Source: JAHEZL01 sp046074525 (GTDB lineage Bacteria; Bacteroidota; Bacteroidia; Flavobacteriales_C; GCA-002722245). From it: 64,000 nucleotides of DNA. Numbering within the stretch: the stretch's first letter is position 1; each line of letters opens with the position of its first letter. Where the stretch lies: positions 12,651 to 76,650 of the forward strand of contig JBJTOK010000055.1 in NCBI GenBank assembly GCA_046074525.1. Reading direction: 5' to 3'. This document shows, piece by piece, positions 41,340 to 50,243 of this stretch. The position numbers were made by a program, and so were the translations under genes. The notes beneath the pieces were generated by a model that was not told the DNA's origin, did no database searches, and saw nothing but the letters and a program-made list of their open reading frames with translations.

Positions 41340-42047
41340 ATGAATATGCTATTTAAATATATCGGTAAAATATCTCTGGCAGTAGTTGCTGCTTCCAGTT
41401 TGTTTTCCTGTACATCTGACCCGAATAGCCCCGGAGTTGAGTACATGCCAGACATGTACCGTTCACCTTCTTATGAAACTTACATCAAGAAAGGTGACCT
41501 TGATTCCGCAGCGTTCTATGAAAGACAAGAAGGAAAAGGCTACGATTCTTTGGAATTGGCCATGCTCTATAATTCATTGAAAAACGGAAACTCAAGATTC
41601 CTTCCTGCTAAAGGTACTGTACCGATGGGTTTTACACCTTTCGCTTACGCCAATACTACTGAAGAGTATGAAAGAGCTGGACTTGAACTGAAAAACCCAC
41701 TGCCATTCTCACAAGAGGCTTTAGACAAGGGTAAGGAATTGTTTGATATTTATTGCGACCACTGCCATGGTGCTACAGGTGAAGGTGATGGTAAAATGGT
41801 TCAAACAGGAGCATTCCCTGGTGCGCCTCCTTCATACAAAGGCGGTTTGAAAGATCTTCCAGAAGGAAAAATCTTCTTTACTATTCACTATGGAAAAGGA
41901 AACATGGGTTCACACGCTTCCCAAATGACTCAGGAAGAAAGATGGAAGGTGACGTACTATGTACAAAGCTTACAAGGTAAATTGGCGAAACCTGCTGCAG
42001 ATTCAACTGCTGCTGCAGCGCCTGCTGATTCAACAACAACGCATTAA
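41340..42047 (+). CDS. actE: Alternative Complex III subunit E (monohaem cytochrome c lipoprotein)
   Basis: A 235-residue lipoprotein (signal ending SLFSC) with one cytochrome c domain: haem site CDHCHG near residue 140 and a methionine ligand candidate in KGNMGSHASQM. It ends in an Ala/Pro/Asp/Ser-rich tail. The N-terminal half (MPDMYRSPSYETY) is conserved in ActE. It is the probable donor to the cytochrome oxidase encoded downstream, as reported for such supercomplexes. Confidence 0.93.
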   Translation: MNMLFKYIGKISLAVVAASSLFSCTSDPNSPGVEYMPDMYRSPSYETYIKKGDLDSAAFYERQEGKGYDSLELAMLYNSLKNGNSRFLPAKGTVPMGFTPFAYANTTEEYERAGLELKNPLPFSQEALDKGKELFDIYCDHCHGATGEGDGKMVQTGAFPGAPPSYKGGLKDLPEGKIFFTIHYGKGNMGSHASQMTQEERWKVTYYVQSLQGKLAKPAADSTAAAAPADSTTTH

Positions 42048-42077
42048 TAGAATTTAAAGACTTAAAAAAAACAGAAA

Positions 42078-43295
42078 ATGGAATATACATTTTCATCCAA
42101 GGCTAAAAGATTTACAATGATACTCGTAGTATCAGGACTTCTTCTATTCGGATTAGGATTGGCTCTCGACAGCAACTATCAATATGCAGATGAGCATTCA
42201 GGTTTGGGACAAAGACTCTGGGCTGATTTGCTCGGTAACGGATTCTTTTTCTTCGGAATTTCTTTCGGAGCTCTCTTCTTTCTGGGATTGCAGTATGTAA
42301 CCGAATCTGCTTACAGTATTGTTTACAAAAGAATTTTAGAAGCCATCATCACATGGTTGCCTTTTGGTGTGGTTGTACTTCTTATAGTACTGGTTGCAGG
42401 TTTTGCCCATGCACACCACCTTTATCACTGGATGGATCCTTCTGCTTATGTTGAGGGAGGCGAAAATTTTGATCATATCATTGCGCACAAAGGTCCTTAT
42501 TTTACTACCTGGTTTTTCATGCTGCGCTTCATCGGTTTTATGGCTGCTTTTATTTATGTAGCATGGCAGTTCAGAAAAAGATCTTTGCAGGAAGATGCTG
42601 AAGGCGGAACACGTATTCACTTCAAAAATATTACTATGGCTGCGGCCTTCCTTGTTACTTTCGGATACGGTTCTTCCGTACTCGCTTGGGATTTGATCAT
42701 GTCATTAGATGTTCACTGGTTCTCTACTTTGTTCGGATGGTATGTATTCTCAGGCATCTGGATCAGCGGTATTATTATGACGATCTGCTTATTGATTTAC
42801 CTGCAAAGTCAGGGATTGATGCAATGGGTGAAAAAAGGACATATCCACGACCTTGGTAAATGGATGTTTGCACTCAGCTTCCTCTGGACTTACCTTTGGT
42901 TCGCTCAGTTCATGCTTATCTGGTATGCTGATATACCTGAAGAAGTTGCTCCTTATGTTGCAAGAATAAAAGATTACAATTTCGAATTCTTCACGATGAT
43001 GTTGATTAACTTCTCTTTGCCAATGCTCTTCCTCATGGATGCTGATGCAAAGAAGAAAAAAGGATTGCTGCTGGTGGTAGGTATTATCATCTTCATCAGC
43101 CACTGGGTTGACTTGCAATTACTGATCATTCCTTCTTCAATGAAAGAAGCCGGAAAAATCGGATTTGTGGAGTTCGGAATGTTTTTGACTTTCCTCGGAT
43201 TGTTCCTGTTCGTGGTTTTGAAAGCTCTGGCGGGTCGTCCGCTGTTGGTGAAAAACCACCCATATTTGGAGGAAAGCAAAAATTTGTATCATTAA
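42078..43295 (+). CDS. actF: Alternative Complex III subunit F (second NrfD-like subunit)
   Basis: A 405-residue polytopic membrane protein related to ActC, with about ten helices. Conserved features are AGFAHAHHLYHWMD near residue 110 and WVDLQLLIIPSS near the C-terminus. It provides the second membrane core of the complex. It precedes coxB by 30 nt, linking complex III directly with the oxidase genes. Confidence 0.92.
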   Translation: MEYTFSSKAKRFTMILVVSGLLLFGLGLALDSNYQYADEHSGLGQRLWADLLGNGFFFFGISFGALFFLGLQYVTESAYSIVYKRILEAIITWLPFGVVVLLIVLVAGFAHAHHLYHWMDPSAYVEGGENFDHIIAHKGPYFTTWFFMLRFIGFMAAFIYVAWQFRKRSLQEDAEGGTRIHFKNITMAAAFLVTFGYGSSVLAWDLIMSLDVHWFSTLFGWYVFSGIWISGIIMTICLLIYLQSQGLMQWVKKGHIHDLGKWMFALSFLWTYLWFAQFMLIWYADIPEEVAPYVARIKDYNFEFFTMMLINFSLPMLFLMDADAKKKKGLLLVVGIIIFISHWVDLQLLIIPSSMKEAGKIGFVEFGMFLTFLGLFLFVVLKALAGRPLLVKNHPYLEESKNLYH

Positions 43296-43325
43296 AATAA
43301 ATGTTTGAGCTAAAAATATTTTGAA

Positions 43326-44522
43326 ATGGCATTATTGATTTTTATTACGGTATTACTTGTTGTTGTTGCGGTTGCAAAGATTATGCGCTCGCACGAGTTG
43401 GCGACAAAACTCAACGGCGATCAGGAAGATTTTATCTCCTTGTCGGAAATTAAAACCCAGGGCTTTCTGTATGCGCTCTTTGGTGTAATCTTATTTACAT
43501 TGATCATTTTGCAGATCTGCGCATGGAGCAAGTATATCCTGCCTTCCTCTGCTTCGGTGCATGGTGAAACCATTGATGATTTGTTCGATGTAACAATGAA
43601 CCTGATCCTCTTTACTTTCTTTGTAACACACATTATCCTGTTCGGATTTATCTTCAAATACTATCAGAAGAAAGGCCAGAAAGCCTACTGGTTCCCTCAT
43701 AATAACAAGCTGGAAATGGCCTGGACTATAATTCCTGCTGTTGTGTTGTTAGGGTTGATCACTTATGGTTTGAGCACCTGGAACTCGGTTATGTATCAAG
43801 ATCCGACTAAGGATTCTATGAAAGTAGAACTCGTTGCTGAACAGTTCAAATGGACAGTGAGATATTCTGGTGCAGATAAAGAACTTGGAAAAGTAAACTT
43901 CTCTACCATAACAGGAACGAACGCTTTGGGAATTATGACTGCCGCTTCAGTAGAAGCAAGTTTGATTGACACTCGTGGGAAAATTCATGAACTGGACAGT
44001 GTTGTAACCGTTTTGGACTCTCTGGTAGAAGCTGGTTGGTTAGGCAAAGAGGAGGAGTTGGCTGATGCAGAGGACAATCTTTCTGCTTTCAAAGCTAACG
44101 AAAGAAGATTGCTGAAATTCCAGAAGGAACACGCAGGAAATGCGGCTTACTACAAAGGTGGTGAAGACGATGTACTCGTGAGAGATACCTTGTTCCTGGT
44201 AAAAGACAGAATGGTAGAATTTACGTTCCGTTCAAAAGATGTATTGCACTCAGCTTATTTCCCACACTTCAGGGCTCAGATGAACTGCGTACCTGGTCAG
44301 AAAACTTATTTCACATTCACTCCACGCTACACTTCCGAGGAAATGAAAGAGGTAGCTGCGGGCGAAGGCAAAAACTTTGTAGTGTATGAATTGGTGTGTA
44401 ACAAAATTTGTGGGGCATCCCATTACAAAATGCGTTTCCCTATTGTAGTAGTAAGTCAAAGGGAGTTTGACGCTAAAATGGCAAGAAGCAAAACTTTCGG
44501 CGCTGAATTGGCTGGAAAATAA
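43326..44522 (+). CDS. coxB: Cytochrome c oxidase subunit II with inserted helical segment
   Basis: A 398-residue subunit II. Membrane helices lie at about 2-18, 48-68, 92-111 and 133-150. The CuA site is complete: H309, C358, C362, H366 and M369; the residue between the cysteines that is usually Glu is K360, a backbone ligand, so CuA may still form. Residues about 208-280 form an extra charged helical segment between two beta strands of the cupredoxin fold; this is absent from standard subunit II. No fused cytochrome c domain is present. It precedes coxA by 34 nt. Confidence 0.93.
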   Translation: MALLIFITVLLVVVAVAKIMRSHELATKLNGDQEDFISLSEIKTQGFLYALFGVILFTLIILQICAWSKYILPSSASVHGETIDDLFDVTMNLILFTFFVTHIILFGFIFKYYQKKGQKAYWFPHNNKLEMAWTIIPAVVLLGLITYGLSTWNSVMYQDPTKDSMKVELVAEQFKWTVRYSGADKELGKVNFSTITGTNALGIMTAASVEASLIDTRGKIHELDSVVTVLDSLVEAGWLGKEEELADAEDNLSAFKANERRLLKFQKEHAGNAAYYKGGEDDVLVRDTLFLVKDRMVEFTFRSKDVLHSAYFPHFRAQMNCVPGQKTYFTFTPRYTSEEMKEVAAGEGKNFVVYELVCNKICGASHYKMRFPIVVVSQREFDAKMARSKTFGAELAGK

Positions 44523-44556
44523 TTAATAGAACTAGAAACCTGTAAAACGATAACAA

Positions 44557-46365
44557 ATGTCAGATCACGGACATCACGCACATGAAGGTCACCACGGACA
44601 TGACGATCACGGTCATCATGAGCATCACGAGACTTTTATCACGAAATATATCTTTAGCCAGGATCATAAAATGATTGGTAAACAATTCCTGATTACTGCC
44701 ATCATCATGGCGGTTGTCGGAATGGGGATGTCTATCATCTTCCGTTTGCAATTGGCCTGGCCAAATGAGAAATTCCAATTCTCTAATTTCTTCCTGGGCG
44801 ACAAATGGGCTCCGGACGGATTATTGAATCCGGATATGTACCTCGCTTTAGTGACGATACACGGTACCATTATTGTGTTCTTCGTATTAACCGGTGGATT
44901 GAGTGGTACTTTCTCTAACCTTCTTATTCCTTATCAGCTGGGTGCCCGTGATATGGCTTCCGGTTTGTTGAACATGTTGTCTTACTGGCTCTTCTTCCTG
45001 TCGAGCTGTATTATGATTGCATCCTGCTTCGTTGAAACCGGTCCGGCTTCTGCAGGCTGGACGATCTATCCGCCGCTGAGTGCTATTCAAAAAGCTATTC
45101 CTGGTTCTGGTTTGGGGATGACCCTCTGGCTGGTTTCCATGTCGATATTCATCGCTTCCTCTTTATTGGGTAGCTTAAACTACATCGTAACAGTATTCAA
45201 CTTAAGAACAAAAGGGATGACAATGACAAGAATGCCATTGACCATCTGGTGCTTCCTGATCACTGCGATCCTGGGTGTACTTTCTTTCCCTGTATTGTTG
45301 AGCTGCTGTTTGCTGTTGATCTTCGACAGAAGCTTCGGAACAGCTTTCTATTTATCGGATATTTTCTTCAGTGGTGTTCCACTGGAAGCCACGGGCGGTA
45401 GCCCGCTGTTGTTCGAGCACTTGTTCTGGTTCCTCGGTCACCCTGAGGTTTACATTATCTTGTTGCCTGCATTGGGTATCATCTCTGAGGTGATCTCTAC
45501 CAACTCCAGAAAACCAATTTTCGGTTACAGAGCGATGATCGTATCTATCCTTGCGATTGCTTTCTTGTCCTTCATCGTGTGGGGTCACCACATGTTCATG
45601 ACTGGTATGAATCCTTTCCTCGGAACTGTATTTACCTTCACTACTTTGTTGATTGCCATTCCTTCAGCGATCAAGGTATTCAACTACCTCGCTACCATCT
45701 GGAAAGGTAACCTGAGATTGTCTCCTGCGATGATGTTCGCTCTTGGTATGGTTTCCCTGTTTATCTCCGGTGGTTTGACTGGTTTGATTCTTGGTGACTC
45801 TGCGCTTGATATTAATATCCATGATACTTACTTCGTAGTTGGTCACTTCCACATTGTAATGGGTGCAGGTGCTATCTTTGGTATGTTTGCCGGGGTGTAC
45901 CACTGGTTCCCTAGAATGTACGGAAGAATGATGTTGCCTAAAATGGGGTATCTCCACTTCTGGATGACCATTGTAGGGGTGTATGGTGTATTCTTCCCAA
46001 TGCACTTCCTCGGTTTGGCAGGTGTTCCAAGAAGATACTTCTCTAACGAAGAGTATGAATTGTTCAAAGATGTACAACACATCAACCCTATCATAACCAG
46101 CTTTGCTATCATGGCGGCGATTGGTCAATTTGTGTTCATCTTCAACTTCTTCTACAGCATTTTCAAAGGAAGAAAATCCAATCAGAACCCATGGGGCTCT
46201 AACACCCTTGAGTGGACTGCTCCTGTTGAGCGTATCCACGGTAACTGGCCTGGAGCACTTCCTGAAGTTCACCGCTGGCCTTACGATTACAGTAAGCCGG
46301 GCTATGAGACAGACTTCGTACCTCAGTCGGTGCCTTTGAAAGAAGGAGAAACTGAAGGACACTAG
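44557..46365 (+). CDS. coxA: Cytochrome c oxidase subunit I with histidine-rich N-terminus
   Basis: A 602-residue haem-copper oxidase subunit I with twelve membrane helices. The haem and CuB ligands are recognisable: WFLGHPEVYI with the His-Tyr cross-link motif, WGHHMFMTGM, and HDTYFVVGHFHIVMG. The first 27 residues contain more than ten histidines with Asp/Gly between them, an unusual metal-binding-like tail. It lacks a subunit III fusion, and no coxC follows; the operon stops at a terminator. It reduces oxygen at the end of the act-cox chain. Confidence 0.95.
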   Translation: MSDHGHHAHEGHHGHDDHGHHEHHETFITKYIFSQDHKMIGKQFLITAIIMAVVGMGMSIIFRLQLAWPNEKFQFSNFFLGDKWAPDGLLNPDMYLALVTIHGTIIVFFVLTGGLSGTFSNLLIPYQLGARDMASGLLNMLSYWLFFLSSCIMIASCFVETGPASAGWTIYPPLSAIQKAIPGSGLGMTLWLVSMSIFIASSLLGSLNYIVTVFNLRTKGMTMTRMPLTIWCFLITAILGVLSFPVLLSCCLLLIFDRSFGTAFYLSDIFFSGVPLEATGGSPLLFEHLFWFLGHPEVYIILLPALGIISEVISTNSRKPIFGYRAMIVSILAIAFLSFIVWGHHMFMTGMNPFLGTVFTFTTLLIAIPSAIKVFNYLATIWKGNLRLSPAMMFALGMVSLFISGGLTGLILGDSALDINIHDTYFVVGHFHIVMGAGAIFGMFAGVYHWFPRMYGRMMLPKMGYLHFWMTIVGVYGVFFPMHFLGLAGVPRRYFSNEEYELFKDVQHINPIITSFAIMAAIGQFVFIFNFFYSIFKGRKSNQNPWGSNTLEWTAPVERIHGNWPGALPEVHRWPYDYSKPGYETDFVPQSVPLKEGETEGH

Positions 46366-46378
46366 AAACTCAAAAATA

Positions 46379-46414
46379 AAAAGAGCCCTCTTGATAACTC
46401 AAGGGGGCTTTTGT
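46379..46414 (+). terminator. Intrinsic terminator of the act-cox operon
   Basis: GCCCTCTTGA (from 46385) pairs with TCAAGGGGGC (to about 46408) around TAAC, flanked by A- and T-runs. It lies 14 nt after coxA and separates the respiratory operon from ruvB. Confidence 0.85.
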
Positions 46415-46464
46415 TTTACAAACGGTTTTTGTGACGTAACTTTACTTTCATCATCAGCAAACAA

Positions 46465-47487
46465 ATGAACGAGGCATTGAATCCCGATAGTGAACGCATG
46501 AGCTCTGCGGAAAAAGAATTCGAAAGAGTTCTTCGTCCGAAGGAATTCGACGATTTTGCTGGTCAGCGCAAGGTGCTGGAGAACCTCCAGGTTTTTGTAC
46601 AGGCTGCGATGCAAAGGGGAGAGGCGTTGGATCATGTGCTGTTGCATGGGCCGCCGGGTTTAGGTAAAACTACACTGGCCAATATTATTTCGCAGGAACT
46701 GGGTGTAAACATAAAAATTGCTTCAGGTCCGATGTTGGATAAACCAGGTGATTTAGCGGGTTTGCTCACGAATTTGTCTAAAGGCGATGTGTTGTTTATT
46801 GATGAAATTCATCGCCTGAGTCCGGTGGTAGAGGAATATCTCTATTCGGCTATGGAAGATTATACCATTGACATCATGATTGATTCGGGACCGAATGCCC
46901 GCTCGGTACAAATCAGTCTGGAACCATTTACATTGGTAGGCGCAACCACGCGTTCAGGCTCGCTTACTTCGCCTTTGCGTGCACGTTTTGGTATCAATTG
47001 CCGATTGGAGTATTACGATGCAGAAGTGCTTATGGGCATCGTTGAGCGCTCAGCAGAAATACTCAAAATTCCTATTGAATCTGATGCTGCTTACGAAATC
47101 TCCCGTCGCAGTCGCGGAACACCGCGTATCGCCAACGCTTTACTGCGCAGGGTAAGAGATTTCGCGCAAATCAAGGGCAATGGGAAAATTACGATGGACA
47201 TTTCCAACATGGCCCTGAGCGCATTGAATGTAGATCAATTCGGATTGGATGAAATGGATCATAAAATCCTTAATACAATCATTGAAAAATTCAGCGGCGG
47301 ACCGGTAGGCTTAAACACTTTAGCCATGGCCGTAAGCGAAGAAGCCGGTACGATAGAAGAAGTATATGAGCCTTTTCTTATTATGCAAGGATATCTCAAC
47401 CGTACGCCACGCGGCCGCGAAGTGACAGTACTTGCTTACCAGCATCTGGGTAAAGAGTTCCGTGGCAATCAAGGTAAGTTATTTTGA
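46465..47487 (+). CDS. ruvB: Holliday junction branch-migration ATPase RuvB
   Basis: A 340-residue hexameric motor that drives branch migration with RuvA. Motifs: HVLLHGPPGLGKTTLANII (Walker A), FIDEIHRLS (Walker B), LVGATTRSGSLTSPLRARFG (sensor 1 and arginine finger), and the C-terminal winged helix ending in GREVTVLAYQHLG. ruvA lies separately at 53285. It overlaps queG by 4 bp. Confidence 0.97.
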   Translation: MNEALNPDSERMSSAEKEFERVLRPKEFDDFAGQRKVLENLQVFVQAAMQRGEALDHVLLHGPPGLGKTTLANIISQELGVNIKIASGPMLDKPGDLAGLLTNLSKGDVLFIDEIHRLSPVVEEYLYSAMEDYTIDIMIDSGPNARSVQISLEPFTLVGATTRSGSLTSPLRARFGINCRLEYYDAEVLMGIVERSAEILKIPIESDAAYEISRRSRGTPRIANALLRRVRDFAQIKGNGKITMDISNMALSALNVDQFGLDEMDHKILNTIIEKFSGGPVGLNTLAMAVSEEAGTIEEVYEPFLIMQGYLNRTPRGREVTVLAYQHLGKEFRGNQGKLF

Positions 47488-48416
47488 ATGCTTCCTTAAA
47501 ACATAAGCACTCCTTACTGATCAAACAAAAAGCCCTCGAACTGGGCTGTTTGTCCTGTGGTATTTCCAAAGCGGATTTCCTTGAAGAAGAGGCGCCGCGC
47601 CTGGAAAAGTGGCTAAAGGATGGTCGTCATGGCGAAATGAAATACATGGAAAATCATTTCGATAAGCGCCTCGATCCGCGTTTGCTTATGGACGGCTGTA
47701 AAAGTGTGATTTCCGTGCTCATCAATTACTATCCGTCGCAACAGCAAAAAGACAGCACAGCGCTTAAAATCAGCAAATACGCCTACGGTGAAGATTATCA
47801 CTTTGTCATCAAAAGAAAACTGAATGAATTGTTGCTCTATATCCAAAATGAAATGGGGGCTGTGAATGGCAGGATTTTCGTGGATTCTGCACCGGTGATG
47901 GATAAAGCCTGGGCGAAAAAATCGGGTTTGGGGTGGATAGGCAAAAACAGCAATCTCATCAACAGTAAAACAGGTTCTTTTTTCTTTATCGGCGAGATTT
48001 TGCTGGATGCTGAGCTGGAATACGATACCGCCATCGGTGATTATTGTGGTACTTGCACAAGGTGCCTCGATGCTTGTCCGACCGGCGCTATTATCCAACC
48101 CTATGTTGTCGATGGAAGCAAATGCATTTCCTATTTTACCATTGAGCTGAAAGACGCCATTCCCGTGCCGATGAAAGGTCAGTTTGACGACTGGATGTTT
48201 GGCTGTGATGTATGCCAGGATGTTTGTCCCTGGAACCGTTTTTCAAAGCCTCATAAAGAAGAAGCCTTTCTTCCTCATCCTGATTTACTGGAGATGACCA
48301 GGCAGCAATGGCAAAATGTTTCCAAGGAGAATTTTGATCAGCTGTTTAAGAAATCTGCGGTGAAACGCACGAAGTTCCGTGGATTGAAACGAAATATTGA
48401 ATTTCTTAAACCTTAG
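47484..48416 (+). CDS. queG: Epoxyqueuosine reductase QueG
   Basis: A 310-residue cobalamin- and Fe-S-dependent enzyme that reduces epoxyqueuosine to queuosine at position 34 of tRNA-Asp, -Asn, -His and -Tyr. The N-terminal cobalamin-binding part is followed by two ferredoxin-like motifs, CGTCTRCLDACPTGAI and CDVCQDVCPW. The catalytic aspartate is in the GRIFVDSAPVMDKAWA segment. It is translationally coupled to ruvB. Two of the array tRNAs in this window (Tyr, Asp) carry GUN anticodons, the substrate class of this pathway. Confidence 0.94.
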   Translation: MNASLKHKHSLLIKQKALELGCLSCGISKADFLEEEAPRLEKWLKDGRHGEMKYMENHFDKRLDPRLLMDGCKSVISVLINYYPSQQQKDSTALKISKYAYGEDYHFVIKRKLNELLLYIQNEMGAVNGRIFVDSAPVMDKAWAKKSGLGWIGKNSNLINSKTGSFFFIGEILLDAELEYDTAIGDYCGTCTRCLDACPTGAIIQPYVVDGSKCISYFTIELKDAIPVPMKGQFDDWMFGCDVCQDVCPWNRFSKPHKEEAFLPHPDLLEMTRQQWQNVSKENFDQLFKKSAVKRTKFRGLKRNIEFLKP

Positions 48417-48427
48417 TTGTACTTTTG
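48396..48427 (+). promoter_or_regulatory. Promoter in the 3' end of queG for the MTHFR-like gene
   Basis: ATTG (48396-48399), a 20-nt spacer and TACTTTTG (48420-48427) match the Bacteroidetes consensus. The predicted start is about 48431, 20 nt before the ATG. Confidence 0.6.
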
Positions 48428-48450
48428 GCCCAATCTGAAATTATATCTAG

Positions 48451-49389
48451 ATGTTTTTACAAAAAATAAAGAACAGGGAATCAGGAGTATTGATTTACAG
48501 TATTACACCTCCCAAGTTGAGCACTTCACTGGAGAAAGTAGCAGAGTCTGCTCAGAAGAACATCGAAAGAATTCAGAAATTACCTATTGATGCGCTCATT
48601 GTGTATGATGTGCAGGACGAGTCTTCCCGTACTGCAGAAGTGCGTCCTTTCCCTTTTCAGCCGGCGATGGATCCGGTGGATTTTTCCACGCAGTATCTGG
48701 CTGAATTGAAATTGCCAAAGATCATTTACCGACCAGCCGGAAAATATACCAAAGAAGAGATCACTGAATGGTTCAATAGTTTACAGCAAAATGAATTTCA
48801 TCCTGTATTAGTAGGGATCCCTTCTCCCGATTATGTGCCTAGAATATCCCTGCCGGAAGCTTACGCAATTTGGTCGAATTACAAAGAAACTTCTGTTCTG
48901 GGAGCAATTACGATTCCGGAGAGACATGTGTTGTTGAATGATGAGGATCAAAGAATTTTAGATAAAGTAAAAAGTGGTGTTTCTTATTTTGTATCGCAAT
49001 GTGTATTGAATGAAGAATACAGTATCAATATGCTGAAAGCATTGAAAAGTGCCTGCGATAAAACCGGTGAGCAAGTTCCTACCATTATTTTTACTTTAAG
49101 TACCTGTGGTTCACTGAAAACCCTTCATTTTATTGAATGGTTGGGTATTCACGTTGCTGATGCACATAAAGCACGCCTGCAAAATGCTGCAAATATCTTA
49201 CACGAATCGGTGCTGATTTGCGAAGAAATTGCGCAAAGCCTATCCGAATATTGCGTACAAAACAATATCCCTTTCGGTTTCAATATCGAAAGCGTATCAA
49301 CCCGTAAGGAAGAAATAGAAGCTTCGTTATTACTTCTTGATAAAACAGCAGCGATACTGAAAGCAAAATCTTTGGTAGATCAGGATTAA
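48451..49389 (+). CDS. Methylenetetrahydrofolate-reductase-like TIM-barrel protein
   Basis: A 312-residue soluble protein that resembles the MTHFR/FAD-linked oxidoreductase barrel: an early VLIYSITPPKLSTS strand with a conserved-looking PP turn, DALIVYDVQDESSRT, a central RPAGKYTKEE segment, and FGFNIESVS near the end. The canonical E. coli MetF motifs are not clearly matched. It might reduce a folate or another C1 carrier, or act on a different substrate. It has its own promoter and no obvious operon partner. Confidence 0.6.
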   Translation: MFLQKIKNRESGVLIYSITPPKLSTSLEKVAESAQKNIERIQKLPIDALIVYDVQDESSRTAEVRPFPFQPAMDPVDFSTQYLAELKLPKIIYRPAGKYTKEEITEWFNSLQQNEFHPVLVGIPSPDYVPRISLPEAYAIWSNYKETSVLGAITIPERHVLLNDEDQRILDKVKSGVSYFVSQCVLNEEYSINMLKALKSACDKTGEQVPTIIFTLSTCGSLKTLHFIEWLGIHVADAHKARLQNAANILHESVLICEEIAQSLSEYCVQNNIPFGFNIESVSTRKEEIEASLLLLDKTAAILKAKSLVDQD

Positions 49390-49398
49390 GGGGCTTTT

Positions 49399-49599
49399 TT
49401 AGGATAAGCAATCCTGACTTTTAGCAAAAGTACTTTCTATGATTTCGTTGTAGTGCTTGAATTTTTCGAGGCACCACTTGCGCAAACTGCGCACTTCTTC
49501 GCTTTTACACAACCATTTGATGGCTTTTTCAAGCTCTTTCTTAAATAAGTCCCTATCGAAACTTACTTTTTCTAAAATCTCCTTGCTCAGTTCAAACAT
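49399..49599 (-). CDS. Small helical protein with strong Shine-Dalgarno
   Basis: A 66-residue charged, apparently all-helical protein with three cysteines (LCKSEE, KWCLEK, QDCLS). It has an unusually strong ribosome-binding site, GAGGAGGAG 4 nt before the ATG, which is rare in this genome and argues for a real gene. No family is recognised. It converges with the MTHFR-like gene, with 9 nt between the stops. The function is unknown. Confidence 0.72.
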   Translation of the reverse strand: MFELSKEILEKVSFDRDLFKKELEKAIKWLCKSEEVRSLRKWCLEKFKHYNEIIESTFAKSQDCLS

Positions 49600-49640
49600 A
49601 ACTCCTCCTCTTAAAAATTTCCAGTATAGAAGGTAAGAAA

Positions 49641-49674
49641 AAAAAGAAGCCTTTACAATGAAAGGCTTCTTTTT
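49641..49674. terminator. Intrinsic terminator
   Basis: AAAAAGAAGCCTTT (49641-49654) pairs over 14 bp with AAAGGCTTCTTTTT (49661-49674) around ACAATG. On the minus strand it ends the TlpA-like transcript, upstream of the 66-residue gene. Confidence 0.88.
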
Positions 49675-49694
49675 ATGAAAATATTTTTTGAAGA

Positions 49695-50174
49695 TTATTT
49701 ACTCAGTTCTTTCAGTTTTGCGAGGAATTCCGCTTCGCTGTTTTCATTGAATATTTTTTGTTCCCACAGCACTTTTCCCTGTGCATTTACAATAAACAGA
49801 TGAGGAGGGAAAGTGGCGCCCAATGAGCGGAAAACCTGCTTGTCGGGATCCAGCAAAAAGTTAAATTTCCAGCCTTTGTTCTTGATGAAAGGAATGATCT
49901 CAGTCTCGTGTTCTTTGGCATCAATAGATACTGCGTAAAATGGAACGTTGAGTTCATTCATTTTTGTTGTTAGTGAATTGTACTGCGCAACGCAGTTGGT
50001 GCACCACATCGCCCAGAAGGAAACTACGGTTACCTTATTTCCCTTTACAGCTTCTTTGAGGTTTACAGTTTTGCCGTCGATGGAGGACAAATTAACAGAA
50101 GGCAGAACCTTTTCCTGCGCATTCATTCCCAGAGTAAGTAACGCAAATGATACTAAAGCCAAGACCTTTTTCAT
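49695..50174 (-). CDS. TlpA-like exported thioredoxin-fold protein
   Basis: A 159-residue protein with a signal peptide (ending at MNAQ) and an AhpC/TlpA redoxin domain. The active site is WCTNC near residue 58, a CxxC variant with Thr-Asn instead of the usual Pro-x or Gly-Pro. The cis-proline region is ATFPPHLFIV. It should reduce disulphides in the periplasm, for example on apocytochromes of the nearby respiratory operon. It has its own terminator at 49641-49674. Confidence 0.88.
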   Translation of the reverse strand: MKKVLALVSFALLTLGMNAQEKVLPSVNLSSIDGKTVNLKEAVKGNKVTVVSFWAMWCTNCVAQYNSLTTKMNELNVPFYAVSIDAKEHETEIIPFIKNKGWKFNFLLDPDKQVFRSLGATFPPHLFIVNAQGKVLWEQKIFNENSEAEFLAKLKELSK

Positions 50175-50243
50175 ATATAGACTGTTTTATGCAGTTAATC
50201 CTAAAATCAAGCCAAAATACGGTAAAAAGATAAAAAAATAAAT

